A stretch of DNA of 61,434 bases from Succinivibrio sp. (GTDB taxonomy: Bacteria; Pseudomonadota; Gammaproteobacteria; Enterobacterales; Succinivibrionaceae), in the NCBI GenBank assembly GCA_024693025.1, contig JAILLS010000054.1, positions 1-61,434 of the forward strand, in the 5' to 3' direction. Of this stretch, positions 18,101 to 26,021 are shown piece after piece. Both the position numbers and the translations under genes were made by a program. Each line of letters begins with the position of its first letter. The first letter of the stretch is position 1. The notes beneath the pieces were generated by a model. That model ran no database searches, was not told the DNA's origin, and saw only the letters and a list, made by a program, of their open reading frames with translations.

Positions 18101-19879
18101 ATCCGTGCCGTCGATAAACTGCACATCCAGCGTGAGCTTGCGCGCATAGGTAGCCTCGGGGATCTTAAGCTCAAAGGCTCCTTCGCCCTGTGAGTCAAGA
18201 GTAATATTGTCAAAATTGTGGTTGAAGCTGAACTTTTCGTATTCATGCTCAGCCGGTCCGAAATAATAGTGCTTGAACTGCTCAAGCGGGTGTGGATCAG
18301 GAGCCAGAACGACCGAGCCGCTGGCATTGGTGCCGACAGCCGGTGACCCATAGTTGAAGCTTGCGCTGACCTTGAACTGATTGGCCGTATCTCCGGTACT
18401 GAGCGGATTTTGATTGGAGGTGTTAATACTGCCGTGAAGATGTGACGGCAGGAAATCCTGCACCTCTACATCCAGAGAGTTATAGATGGCATCCTGATCT
18501 TCTGAGAGCTCAAAGTTCCAGTTGCCCTGCATGCCGCGCGGCGGAGCGGTAAAGTCATGAGTGAAGGCGCCGGCGCCCTGATTCTTGAGCGTATAGGAGG
18601 CGTAGACCATGCCGTCAGGTCTTCTGACGGTCAGATGCAGGACCGGCAGCTCGACGGCGTTCAGATAGGTGTCGCGCACCAGGGCCATATAGTGGATGGT
18701 CTCGCCCGGCCTGTAGATGCCGCGGTCGGTATAGGCAAAGACATCTCTGCCCTTAGGCGGCTCAGGATAGCCAGGACGGGTATTGCTCAGATCCTGTTCG
18801 ATATAAAGGGTGGAGCCGCGCAGATCTGTATACATGTAGTCACTGCCGCTGTCTACCTCTACGCCGCTGACGCTTGAGGCATCGGCATTCAGGCTGTACT
18901 TGGGCGGGAAGGAGGCAAAGCCGTCAGAGTTGGTGGTGCTCGTGGCCAGCACCGTATTGTTGCGGGCAATCAGCCTGACCTTGGCACCTACGATGCTGCC
19001 CACGTCGCTGAGTGAATGCACCGAGACCGAGATGCCGTTTTCGGTGCCGGCATAGACCGTAACGCCCAGATCGGTGACATAGATGATCTTGGCCATCCAG
19101 GTGCGGTTCTTTTCTAAATCATTAATATCGCTGGCCTTGCCGTTAAACTCCATTTTCTCGTCACCGACAAACAGCACGTAGACGCCTTGCTCGCGCTTAT
19201 CGGTAAATTCAGTCAGGTTGAGGTTGGTATAGTGCACCTCATTGCGCTCTTCATCGATCTCATAGGTCTTGCCGCCTAAGAGATTGGCATGATTGGAGAT
19301 CAGCTCATAAAACTCCCAGGTATCAAGCTTCTCGTTCAAATGCTGATAGATATTGGAGGTGGAGTTATCGTTGCGGCTGATCCGGTACAGATAGGCCACC
19401 AGTTTGGACACATTGATGGACTTGACCTGCAGATTGCTCTTGTAGAGGGATTTGGCCAGCACGTTGCCCGAGGTCGAGGTGATTTCCGGTTTGGCATCGC
19501 TTAATCTGATCTCACGCGTAATATCTTCCGGCATAACACTGCCGTTTTTGCTCTTCAGGCCTTTTTTGAGGGTAATGCGGTAGCTGTGACCAGGAGAGAG
19601 ACCTGAAATACAGAACTGCCCGTTGAGCACCGCTGCACTCTGAGGCTTATCAGACTGTGCGGAGAGATGCTCTACAGCAAAGTAGCGGTTGATCTCGGCT
19701 AAGGGCATTTCATCGTCCATGGTATCCGACATCAGGGCGCATACGGTATTGGTGCCGTTGAAGATGGTCTCGGACATCCGGTTGAACTGCAGCGGGGCAG
19801 TCTCGGCCAAAGCAAGCTGTGAGCCTACAAGTAAGCCTGCCAGAGCTAAATTCTTGAAGATAAAGCTTGTGCTAGTCAT
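15146..19879 (-). CDS. Bacterial alpha-2-macroglobulin without a thioester motif
   Basis: About 1577 residues. A Sec signal peptide ending ALA before ET is followed by repeated macroglobulin (MG) domains, including the hallmark block YTDRGIYRPGETIHYMALVR. The A2M core lies in the middle and a helical thioester-like domain near residues 1130-1400. Bacterial A2Ms trap proteases in the periplasm, and PBP1C is their usual partner. In E. coli YfhM a CxEQ thioester lies at the start of the helical domain; here the aligned cysteine (about C1152) reads C-L-H-A, so the covalent trap appears absent. There is also no lipobox, so the protein should be soluble like YfaS/MagD rather than a lipoprotein. ATG 19879, 11 nt from AAGGAG, is preferred over an overlapping GTG at 19891. 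Confidence 0.9.
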   Translation of the reverse strand: MTSTSFIFKNLALAGLLVGSQLALAETAPLQFNRMSETIFNGTNTVCALMSDTMDDEMPLAEINRYFAVEHLSAQSDKPQSAAVLNGQFCISGLSPGHSYRITLKKGLKSKNGSVMPEDITREIRLSDAKPEITSTSGNVLAKSLYKSNLQVKSINVSKLVAYLYRISRNDNSTSNIYQHLNEKLDTWEFYELISNHANLLGGKTYEIDEERNEVHYTNLNLTEFTDKREQGVYVLFVGDEKMEFNGKASDINDLEKNRTWMAKIIYVTDLGVTVYAGTENGISVSVHSLSDVGSIVGAKVRLIARNNTVLATSTTNSDGFASFPPKYSLNADASSVSGVEVDSGSDYMYTDLRGSTLYIEQDLSNTRPGYPEPPKGRDVFAYTDRGIYRPGETIHYMALVRDTYLNAVELPVLHLTVRRPDGMVYASYTLKNQGAGAFTHDFTAPPRGMQGNWNFELSEDQDAIYNSLDVEVQDFLPSHLHGSINTSNQNPLSTGDTANQFKVSASFNYGSPAVGTNASGSVVLAPDPHPLEQFKHYYFGPAEHEYEKFSFNHNFDNITLDSQGEGAFELKIPEATYARKLTLDVQFIDGTDSSNYLNSTYRVDSSAPLLGVRHLNASDGAGGLSVISVNARGEAVPQQVDYKLYRLHVDYQYVYKDNYWQYLRTERRILLTSGTVTADADEHAVRIPAPQEQGQYEVAVSDHKSTTTFEFYEGYCQSTQANTPDRIVLSHDKPSYKNGEPITLEFDSLYDGNSVLALGSQGIIKMSHYKIKKGHNVIRFTGDKTISKGAHVLLTTYAPLDDHPQVVRSVGLTYLTMDNEDKLLKVKLDVPARLKPAEALDVPLEVTGGDKEIYLTAALVDEGILSLTDFKSPRPEVEFFRAPQYKTNVYDMYGYLMRQVMHQDHGHGGMDSLSDLSAGSLASLSRRNLAFFSGIVKVQDGKAKLHFDLPKHQGSLRLMVVAYDQHKIGSASSTILVKDRATVLADIPYVMHLEDSIDSALRINNLELEAAKFSFKVNCEGSLKCSLPDQNVQQELEVKKSDLKPIPLKLTAAALGSGKLSYEVRNGDFVYQDELNVEIAPQVAEIFTQKAYFVEPHQELRIKPQQDYLPDALISVSKGALPYVDTALFKEELYNTDTPYTFNIISAIDGCLHADYIDKKELSHQIKPNSGKLQELIYALVGRISDNGSVATIERNYSYDPFATVQAFKVLYLARQAGFDVPSSIISSMLTRVDALSRDLSNPVICAYALEAMTLYGEVTLATLRYQFDTLKTRSPLANIGYARAFRLNGDRERMTLALQAALSGMGEFIEIKEKLSKVVNPEEQLKQIIKMQELENVSLSSIPYDLAELLDAALYCQNSEIFTKAVSLVLEQDCYQNYVSKPVMASLLRCAVNLDVGEQKFVSDKEEVVLKNDTDKNVGYTVGILGYPKQEPDTPEGSTLSVAFFLPDGTPLRAPYEFRQNEFVTAVYTLKQINILDDISYVRGMLPTGFTLEKVIYTEDQSLNHYGSLQALEHLHRADLGFVGELMANNRQGVKFALLLRPTLKGQVILPALRIFDSHDPDQSVYTKPQVLTVK

Positions 19880-20278
19880 TGAGTTTGTCACTCCTTGTAC
19901 AAGATAAAAGCGACGTTTAATCAGTTGTTTGAATGTTTGGTGCTCTTTATTTTAAGGTACATCTAAAGCCTCAGATTACGTATACAGAGCATTATTGACC
20001 TTGTATTTTAAATGAAGTTCTACAGAATTTAATTGATATAGATCTCCTCTTGTTTTAATAATTGCAACCACATAGGCTAGATTGAAAATTAATGTGTATA
20101 AACCTTGGCTTACTCAGTCCTTGACAGTGATAAAACAGAATTTAGGTGGGCTTGATGCATAACAGATTAAAACTTAGGCTAGAGTCATCATGTTTAAGGT
20201 CTGCTCTCTGGGGGTATGCAGGCATGCCCAGTGGCAGACTCTGCTAGGAAAAGTGTTAAAGTTTGACGAGGATAGAGG
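19880..20278. other. AT-rich divergent intergenic region
   Basis: It separates the minus-strand macroglobulin operon from the plus-strand secreted-protein/dgkA/tadA group and must contain both promoters. TTGACA occurs at 20121-20126 but no convincing -10 lies 16-18 bases downstream. No gene or strong repeat was seen. Confidence 0.4.
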
Positions 20279-20815
20279 ATGGCTTTTTTATTTAAAGCTA
20301 GGCTTGGGTGTCTGCTGCTGTGGCTGTTGATGTCAGATGCTCAGGCGGTAAGGCTCTCTCTTTTAGCTGAAGGCAGTGTGGAGCTGCCTGCTGAATTTAA
20401 TTATACTTATGCCAATGGACAGCTCGATGCCCCCTCGGTGATCCTCAGTGCCGAGCATCAGGGCTGCAAGATCCGCTTTGAAAGTGCGGGTACCATTGTG
20501 CCGCCTGACGAGTTTGCCCGCCTGGATCTTGAGCATCTTAAGGAGCATCTTTATGAGGATCTCAGGGATTTTGAGCCAGCAGATTTTTCTGAACCTGAGC
20601 TGTATGCGGTAGGCAGGCTTAAGGCCGTACGGCTTGCAGGCAGTATCGTGCTTGAGAAGAGACGGCGCTCGCTGAGGGTCAACAGCATTAATCTGCCGCA
20701 TATTATGCTGCATGTGCTCGAATATGCGGCTAATCCTGATGAGAAATTCAGGGAGATGTGCTTTAATACCACAGGCAGAATAATTGCCTCGCTTAAAGCT
20801 AATGAGGCACGTTAA
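20279..20815 (+). CDS. Secreted protein of unknown function
   Basis: A 178-residue protein with a clear signal peptide (hydrophobic LGCLLLWLLMSDAQA, cleavage probably after AQA near residue 23). The mature part is mixed alpha/beta with many acidic residues in the middle (LDLEHLKEHLYEDLRDFEP) and no motif I recognise. A purine-rich GAGGATAGAGG ribosome site precedes the ATG. Only 23 bases separate it from dgkA, so it likely belongs to the same transcript. Confidence 0.7.
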   Translation: MAFLFKARLGCLLLWLLMSDAQAVRLSLLAEGSVELPAEFNYTYANGQLDAPSVILSAEHQGCKIRFESAGTIVPPDEFARLDLEHLKEHLYEDLRDFEPADFSEPELYAVGRLKAVRLAGSIVLEKRRRSLRVNSINLPHIMLHVLEYAANPDEKFREMCFNTTGRIIASLKANEAR

Positions 20816-20838
20816 AGGTTTTTTAAAAGGAGCAGGTC

Positions 20839-21222
20839 ATGGTCAAACAACAGCCTCCGGGGCTAGAACGGATTTTCAAGGCTTATACCTACAGCATGCA
20901 GGGCTTTAAGGCCGGCTTTAGCAATGAAGCAGCGGTACGGCAGGAGCTGGTGCTCGCGCTGCTTCTTACCGCTGCGGCACCCTTTGCTGCAAGCTCTGCT
21001 GTAAGCCTGGTGCTGCTGGTACTGATGCCCTGGCTGACTCTGATGGTGGAGCTGATGAATTCTGCTGTCGAGGCGGTGGTGGACCGCATCGGTCCTGAAC
21101 GCCATGAACTGTCAGGGCGGGCTAAGGATCTCGGCTCAAGCTGCGTCTTTGTCATGCTGTGCCTGACAGCTTTTACCTGGATTGTGCTGCTATCTGAGCG
21201 TCTGGGACTGTGGAATTTCTAA
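20839..21222 (+). CDS. dgkA: Diacylglycerol kinase DgkA
   Basis: A 127-residue trimeric inner-membrane kinase that recycles diacylglycerol to phosphatidic acid. Three transmembrane helices are visible. The family signature is intact: ELMNSAVEAVVDRIG and HELSGRAKDLGSS. Length matches E. coli DgkA (122). The stop codon is followed directly by the tadA ATG. Confidence 0.95.
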   Translation: MVKQQPPGLERIFKAYTYSMQGFKAGFSNEAAVRQELVLALLLTAAAPFAASSAVSLVLLVLMPWLTLMVELMNSAVEAVVDRIGPERHELSGRAKDLGSSCVFVMLCLTAFTWIVLLSERLGLWNF

Positions 21223-21720
21223 ATGGCTCAGCCGCATGAGGCAGCTGTGCTGCCGTATCCTGATGAACATTATATGCAGCTTGCCATAGAGCAGGCTCAG
21301 CTTGCCTATAGGCTTGGCGAGGTACCAGTCGGCTGTGTGCTGGTGTCAGCAGAAGGCGAGGTGGTCGGACGCGGACATAATCTGACCATCACCTCTCATG
21401 ATGCCACCGCGCATGCTGAAGTGGTGGCGCTGCGTGAGGCCGGTCAGGCTCTTGGCAATTACCGGCTACCTGCGCTTCAGATGTTTGTGACCTTGGAGCC
21501 CTGCATCATGTGTGTGGGGGCCATTATCCACAGCCGTCTGCAAAGACTGGTCTACGGGGCACCTGATCCGCGCACCGGAGCCTGCGGCAGTGTGTTCAGC
21601 CTGATCTCTTCCCCTCTGCATAATCATGCCCTGCTGGTTGAGGGTGGGGTGCTAGGTGAGCAGTGTGCAAAGCTTCTGCAGGATTTTTTTGCTGAAAGAC
21701 GCCATAAAAAAGAGCGTTAA
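21223..21720 (+). CDS. tadA: tRNA-specific adenosine deaminase TadA
   Basis: A 165-residue zinc deaminase that converts A34 to inosine in tRNA-Arg(ACG). The zinc and catalytic residues are readable as H64-A-E66 and P-C94-I-M-C97. EVPVGCVLV and the C-terminal FFAERR fit TadA rather than cytidine deaminases. It starts with no gap after dgkA. The end of the gene overlaps a short inverted repeat (AAGAGCGTT/AACGCTTCTT, 21710-21730) that is too tight to be called a terminator. Confidence 0.94.
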   Translation: MAQPHEAAVLPYPDEHYMQLAIEQAQLAYRLGEVPVGCVLVSAEGEVVGRGHNLTITSHDATAHAEVVALREAGQALGNYRLPALQMFVTLEPCIMCVGAIIHSRLQRLVYGAPDPRTGACGSVFSLISSPLHNHALLVEGGVLGEQCAKLLQDFFAERRHKKER

Positions 21721-21820
21721 AACGCTTCTTAGATCATGCTCTTGATCAAAAGATCAGCAGGTTTTATTTTTTTGTAATAAGATTTAAAAGTTAAATTTTC
21801 CCCATATTTAAGGAGTTGCT

Positions 21821-23188
21821 GTGAAAAATCGCAACAGTATTCGAGCTGAGATTAACAGCTTATATCGCACTAAAGTGATTACCTGGCTGACGCAGTATGT
21901 CAAAAGCGGCAGAATTGACGGTTTTCCTAAGAGAATTTATCTTGGTGCACCCACCCATGATGATGAAATTCTGGAGCATAAGGATGATTTTTTTAATTTC
22001 TGCCAGGACTGGCGTAAGGAATTATCTTCAGGTCAGGTGGATTTTTTAAAGAAGACTTATCCTCAGATTGGTGAAGTAGAAGTTCCGATTCACCTGGTGT
22101 TTGAAAAGCCTGATGATGTGGCCAAGTGGGCCGGTCATCTGGTGGAATATCATTCCGCTCTGGAGCGCCTTGACGCGGTCAAGCAGGAACTGCCGCAGAT
22201 GGTGGATGCTGCTCTTGATCATATCAAATCCCTCACTTCCTTTGAGAACGCCGATTTTCAGCGCTTTCTGGGCGTCTGCAAATGGGTGATTCACAACCGC
22301 AACAGCGGCAAACTGATACGTCAGATCCCGGTGCGGGGCGTGGACAATGCCTGGTTTGAAGGCCATCGCAGTCTGCTGCTGGATTTCCTCCGGGAGCAGC
22401 TTGAATTAAATCCGCAGAGACGCGATCTGCTGCAGATCGGTCTGGTTCCGCCAAGCTCGCTCATCCGCACGGTCATCCTTGATCGCAATATCCGTTATGA
22501 GGTAGGGGGTCTGCGTTATTTTGCCGCCACCGCTGACGATCTGAATTCGCTGAATATCAAGCCTGAACGCGTGGTCTTCATGGAGGATCTGTCGACTATT
22601 CTCTCGGTTCCGGATATGGAGAGAGTGGTCCTGATTCAGGTTACGCCTTATACCATCAATCAGATCTGCAAGATTAAATGGATTGCCAATGCCCAATGCC
22701 TGTATCTTGGCAGCATTGATCTGCGCTCCTTAGCGGTACTTAATAATATCAGAGTCCATCTGCCGCGTACTGAGAGCAGAATGCTGAATGTCAAGACGCT
22801 TGAAGATAACAAGGATTTGCTCTCCTTTGACGATATCTCAGCATCAGATCTCGAGTCGCCTTTAGCTTTGAACGCCGAAGAGGGCAAGCTCTATCAGATG
22901 CTGGCGATGGGCGTCTACGGGGCACAGGCAAGACTTGCTCAGGAGCGTCTGCCTCTGAGTCTGATTTTTGATGCCATTGAACTGCATGAGACAAAGCCGG
23001 TTCCGCTTAAGCATAAGCTTCTGATTGAGCCGCAGACTCTCAGAGAAGAGGACAGAGAAGATGACGGACGGCAGCCTGAGATCATCAGCAACTCAAAAAC
23101 CGAGCCGCCGCAGCCATCCGAACAGCCAACTCCCGCGCAGAAGGTGATGCCGAATCTGCTGGTCAGTCCGCTTGAGGATTCTAAATAA
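21821..23188 (+). CDS. Stand-alone JetD-like protein (DUF3322-DUF2220)
   Basis: A 455-residue protein matching the JetD subunit of Wadjet systems by its order of blocks. An N-terminal arm region (about 15-115) has FPKRIYLGAP. Next comes the DUF3322-type block RQIPVRGVDNAWFEGH (167-182), then a C-terminal DUF2220/Toprim-like domain with VVFMED (251-256), YLGSID (295-300) and RLAQER (371-376). In typical family members these read roughly ExN, GDID and RLEQE, so the first Toprim aspartate is serine here and the TK of the GVDTKF-like block is NA. A disordered acidic/Pro-rich tail follows residue 400. No JetA, JetB or JetC lies nearby. It is monocistronic with its own terminator. An active plasmid-cleaving nuclease seems doubtful; a repurposed DNA-binding role is inference. 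Confidence 0.8.
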   Translation: MKNRNSIRAEINSLYRTKVITWLTQYVKSGRIDGFPKRIYLGAPTHDDEILEHKDDFFNFCQDWRKELSSGQVDFLKKTYPQIGEVEVPIHLVFEKPDDVAKWAGHLVEYHSALERLDAVKQELPQMVDAALDHIKSLTSFENADFQRFLGVCKWVIHNRNSGKLIRQIPVRGVDNAWFEGHRSLLLDFLREQLELNPQRRDLLQIGLVPPSSLIRTVILDRNIRYEVGGLRYFAATADDLNSLNIKPERVVFMEDLSTILSVPDMERVVLIQVTPYTINQICKIKWIANAQCLYLGSIDLRSLAVLNNIRVHLPRTESRMLNVKTLEDNKDLLSFDDISASDLESPLALNAEEGKLYQMLAMGVYGAQARLAQERLPLSLIFDAIELHETKPVPLKHKLLIEPQTLREEDREDDGRQPEIISNSKTEPPQPSEQPTPAQKVMPNLLVSPLEDSK

Positions 23189-23197
23189 GCAAAGTCT

Positions 23198-23226
23198 AAC
23201 CTCACCATATACGGTGAGGTTTTTTA
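23198..23226 (+). terminator. Rho-independent terminator after the JetD-like gene
   Basis: AACCTCACC (23198-23206) pairs with GGTGAGGTT (23213-23221), followed by a T-run to about 23225. Confidence 0.9.
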
Positions 23227-23633
23227 CTGTCCTGCATAGGATGCATAAGCACTGTAAAAGGCCTGTTTGCGCCTTCAGACGTCAGATCTGGTGCATGAGG
23301 GAAATAATCAGAAAGCCAAAGAAGATGAAAGCCCCGGAAGTGTATCCGCTGTATACGACTCCTTGAACCATTCTGTTCAAGTTTAGCGCCTGTAATGTTT
23401 AAAGGCTTCCCTGCTTTAAAAAACGGGCCTGCACAACCACATTAGATAAGACGCTATAGTCTTTAAAATATCGGCTCAGGGTGAGACAACTAGATGGCAC
23501 CCCAGGGTATTTGGGTAGGCTTAATGCCTTGAATGTAGATTAACGCAATCTATTGTTATGTACAATAAAATTTTTTCACTAATTTAAAAATTTTGTGCGC
23601 CAGCTAACAAAATTCAGGTATTTTGCAGACTTT
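23227..23633. other. Intergenic region, no gene recognised
   Basis: It lies between the JetD-like terminator and the convergent minus-strand binding-protein operon. A short inverted repeat CTTGAACcattctGTTCAAG (23362-23381) is visible. No ORF with a ribosome binding site and no obvious structured RNA were found. Confidence 0.4.
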
Positions 23634-24617
23634 TTACTCCTTGGTGATGGTCTGGTAGGGGATCCTGATGAAATGGCTGTCAACTTTGGTACCGGCAATT
23701 TCACTGAGCTTCTGATAATTCATTTCACCGTTGGCAATGGCCAGAGCCGTTTCTCCCATTTTCTGCGGATCCTGCTTGATTGTTCCGGTCATGGTGCCGT
23801 CAGCAATGGCATCGAGCGCATCCGGAATGGCATCCACGCCAAAGACCGGAGGAAGTTTGGCATTGCGGTTATTCTCGAGGAAGGCGTTGATCACCCCGAG
23901 CGCCATATCATCATTATTGGAGATCACCATATCAATTTTCTGCTCATTTTTACTGCGCAGAATTTTGGTGGTTTCGGCAAAGGCTATCTCAAAGGACCAG
24001 TTGCAGGTTAAATCATAGATAAGCTTGTATTTGATTCCGGCCTGATTAAGAGCCTCGAGCACCTTGCTGCTGCGGTTGACCGCATCCTGATGTCCTTCAG
24101 GACCGCGCAGAAGCATGATATCCAGCGTCTGATTGCCGTTGAGATCATAGCCAGGATTCTGTTTGAGATAGTTTATGATCATCTGCGCCTGAAAGATGCC
24201 AGATTCCTCCGAGATGCTGCCGACATACCAGGCATTGCGGGCCTTAAGGATCTGTTCTGCCTCCGGGGCCCGGTTGATAAAGATCACCGTGGTCTTAAGC
24301 TCTTCGGCATGACGAATGTATTTAGGGCAGGCACTCGGATTAACGAGATCTATCACCACCGGAATCGAACTGCGGCTGTCCTCGGAAAACTGCTCAAACT
24401 GCTCCTCGGCATCATCGGCTGCATCATAGGTGTCCACCGTGATATCCAGAGTCTGAGCTTTTTTAACAAAGGCATGTTGCACATAGCTCATGAAGGTGTC
24501 ACCGGTCGTGCGGATAAAATACTGAATCTTATCGGGAAAGTTTTCTGCAAGGGTACTGCTGCTTGAAAGCAGCAGGGATGCGCTAAAGAGCATGAGTTTA
24601 AGGTTTGGATGCAGCAT
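23634..24617 (-). CDS. MglB-like periplasmic sugar-binding protein, paralog D
   Basis: A 327-residue exported protein, signal peptide ending near residue 24 (TLA-EN). It has the galactose/glucose-binding fold: YVGSISEESG, a calcium loop at about 158-166 (DLNGNQTLD), GPEGHQDAVNR with R182, W207 in CNWSFE, NNDDMALG at 234-241 and VFGVDAIPDALDA. These match the ligand- and calcium-binding positions of MglB, so it probably binds a hexose or similar sugar. It is the last of four paralogs on one transcript, nine bases behind paralog C. No ABC permease or ATPase lies in the region. Confidence 0.85.
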   Translation of the reverse strand: MLHPNLKLMLFSASLLLSSSSTLAENFPDKIQYFIRTTGDTFMSYVQHAFVKKAQTLDITVDTYDAADDAEEQFEQFSEDSRSSIPVVIDLVNPSACPKYIRHAEELKTTVIFINRAPEAEQILKARNAWYVGSISEESGIFQAQMIINYLKQNPGYDLNGNQTLDIMLLRGPEGHQDAVNRSSKVLEALNQAGIKYKLIYDLTCNWSFEIAFAETTKILRSKNEQKIDMVISNNDDMALGVINAFLENNRNAKLPPVFGVDAIPDALDAIADGTMTGTIKQDPQKMGETALAIANGEMNYQKLSEIAGTKVDSHFIRIPYQTITKE

Positions 24618-24625
24618 AGGTCCTC

Positions 24626-25639
24626 TTAATAAACGTCAGCCAGGTTTTCCTTGGAACTTAAAATGATATTGCAGGGAACTGTGATGAAATGACTGTTCAC
24701 CGCGGTGCCGGCAAGACTGCTTAAGGTGCGGTAATCTCTCTTGCCGATGCTGATGGCTACAGCCAGATCGGCTATACGCAGATAGTCAAGACGGATGGTG
24801 CCTCTGATTTCTCCTATAGCCATGGCATTGATAGATTCTAAAGTACCGCCGACTCCGAAAGCAGGGGGAAGCACATAGTCATCATTGAACTCGTTGAGCT
24901 CCTGCAGCGCGTTAACCGCACCTAAGACCATATCATCATTATGCGCGATGATGAGATCGATAGGCTGAGCTTCGGTGGACATCAGACGGGAAATCTGGTT
25001 GAAGGCCTGCTCGAAGGACCATTCACAGTCCAGATCGTGAATAAAGCGGTATTTGATCTGTGCACCCTGCAGCTGACTTTTCAGCGTTTCGGTCCGGCGC
25101 AGACTGGCCTGATTCTCTGCTCCGCCGCGCAGCAGCACAATATCCAGGATCTGATTGCTGTTTAAATCAAACTGCGGATTGTTTTTTAAATACTCAACAA
25201 TCATCTGGCCCTGTTTATATGCCACGATATCATTGTCATTGCCGACATACCAGAGGCGTTCATTCTCCTCAATCGCACTTGGCTTGGGCGGTTCATTGAT
25301 AAAGACCACATTTGCCTTGACTTCTTTTGCAAGATCAAGTAATTCCTGACATTGTCCGGCATCTACAAGGTCAACAATTGCAGTGACATCAGGGCGGGCA
25401 TACTTGCGAAACTGATTGATCTGCTCCTGCTGTGAACGGTTGGCATCGTAAACATCAAGCCTGAGTTTGAGCGCCAGGGCACGCTTGCCTATGACATTGC
25501 GGATATTGTTGGAAAAGGTATTACTCGATGAATTGGCAAAGAACTGAATCAGACCCTGATCAGAAGCTAGCGCTATGTTGAATGGCTGTAAAAAAAATAC
25601 TGCAGCAGCCAGTAAAAACACATATTTCAATCTCAGCAT
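24626..25639 (-). CDS. MglB-like periplasmic binding protein, paralog C
   Basis: A 337-residue exported protein with a signal peptide ending at ALA-SD (about residue 25). It keeps YVGNDNDIVAYKQGQ, a calcium loop DLNSNQILD, the Arg of the sugar site (LRRTETL), the CEWSFEQAF tryptophan and AHNDDMVLGAVNAL. In the hinge block the usual FGVDALPEA reads FGVGGTLES, losing the aspartate of VDA, so ligand preference may differ from paralog D. It follows the small membrane protein by 43 bases and precedes paralog D by nine. Confidence 0.85.
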   Translation of the reverse strand: MLRLKYVFLLAAAVFFLQPFNIALASDQGLIQFFANSSSNTFSNNIRNVIGKRALALKLRLDVYDANRSQQEQINQFRKYARPDVTAIVDLVDAGQCQELLDLAKEVKANVVFINEPPKPSAIEENERLWYVGNDNDIVAYKQGQMIVEYLKNNPQFDLNSNQILDIVLLRGGAENQASLRRTETLKSQLQGAQIKYRFIHDLDCEWSFEQAFNQISRLMSTEAQPIDLIIAHNDDMVLGAVNALQELNEFNDDYVLPPAFGVGGTLESINAMAIGEIRGTIRLDYLRIADLAVAISIGKRDYRTLSSLAGTAVNSHFITVPCNIILSSKENLADVY

Positions 25640-25682
25640 AGGCGGGTAGCTCCAAGTTTGAGTTAAATAGTCTTAAATTAGT

Positions 25683-26021
25683 TTAGGTAAATATAAGAGT
25701 TAGAATTATAAAGGTGAAACCAAACAGCATCAAGAGCAGGATGCCGCTGATGGTTTTGAAGCTGTCTTCCTGTTTAAAAATCTTGCTTAAAAAGCGCTGA
25801 CGTAAGACATAGGCATCTTCATAGTTAAGGCAGTTTTTCAGCTCGACGCCTAAAGGTATATTATCCTGCTGAGCTTTAACCAGGATGGAGTTGAATTTTT
25901 TTCTGAAGGCGTTTTTCCTGCCTTTACTCCACCTCTGGACACTTAGATACTCCTCAAGGCTTTTTTTCGGATTGGTAGCATTGAGGAGTTCACACAGATC
26001 TTCCATTTCGGAGGCGCTCAT
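25683..26021 (-). CDS. Small tail-anchored membrane protein inside the binding-protein operon
   Basis: A 112-residue protein of unknown family. Residues 1-88 are soluble, charged and probably helical, with a basic stretch WSKGRKNAFRKKF at 31-43. Residues about 90-112 form one C-terminal transmembrane segment with no residues after it. There is no signal peptide, so the soluble part is expected in the cytoplasm. Its start codon shares one base with the stop of paralog B (TGATG), which indicates translational coupling. Being embedded among four exported binding proteins suggests a role with them, but the topology would put it on the other side of the membrane. Confidence 0.7.
   Translation of the reverse strand: MSASEMEDLCELLNATNPKKSLEEYLSVQRWSKGRKNAFRKKFNSILVKAQQDNIPLGVELKNCLNYEDAYVLRQRFLSKIFKQEDSFKTISGILLLMLFGFTFIILTLIFT

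Noticed and set aside
20121-20149. TTGACA as a -35 box for the secreted-protein/dgkA operon
   Set aside because: No acceptable -10 occurs 16-18 bases downstream.
21710-21730. Inverted repeat at the end of tadA as a terminator
   Set aside because: The loop is only about two bases and no T-run follows; it may be chance symmetry around the stop codon.
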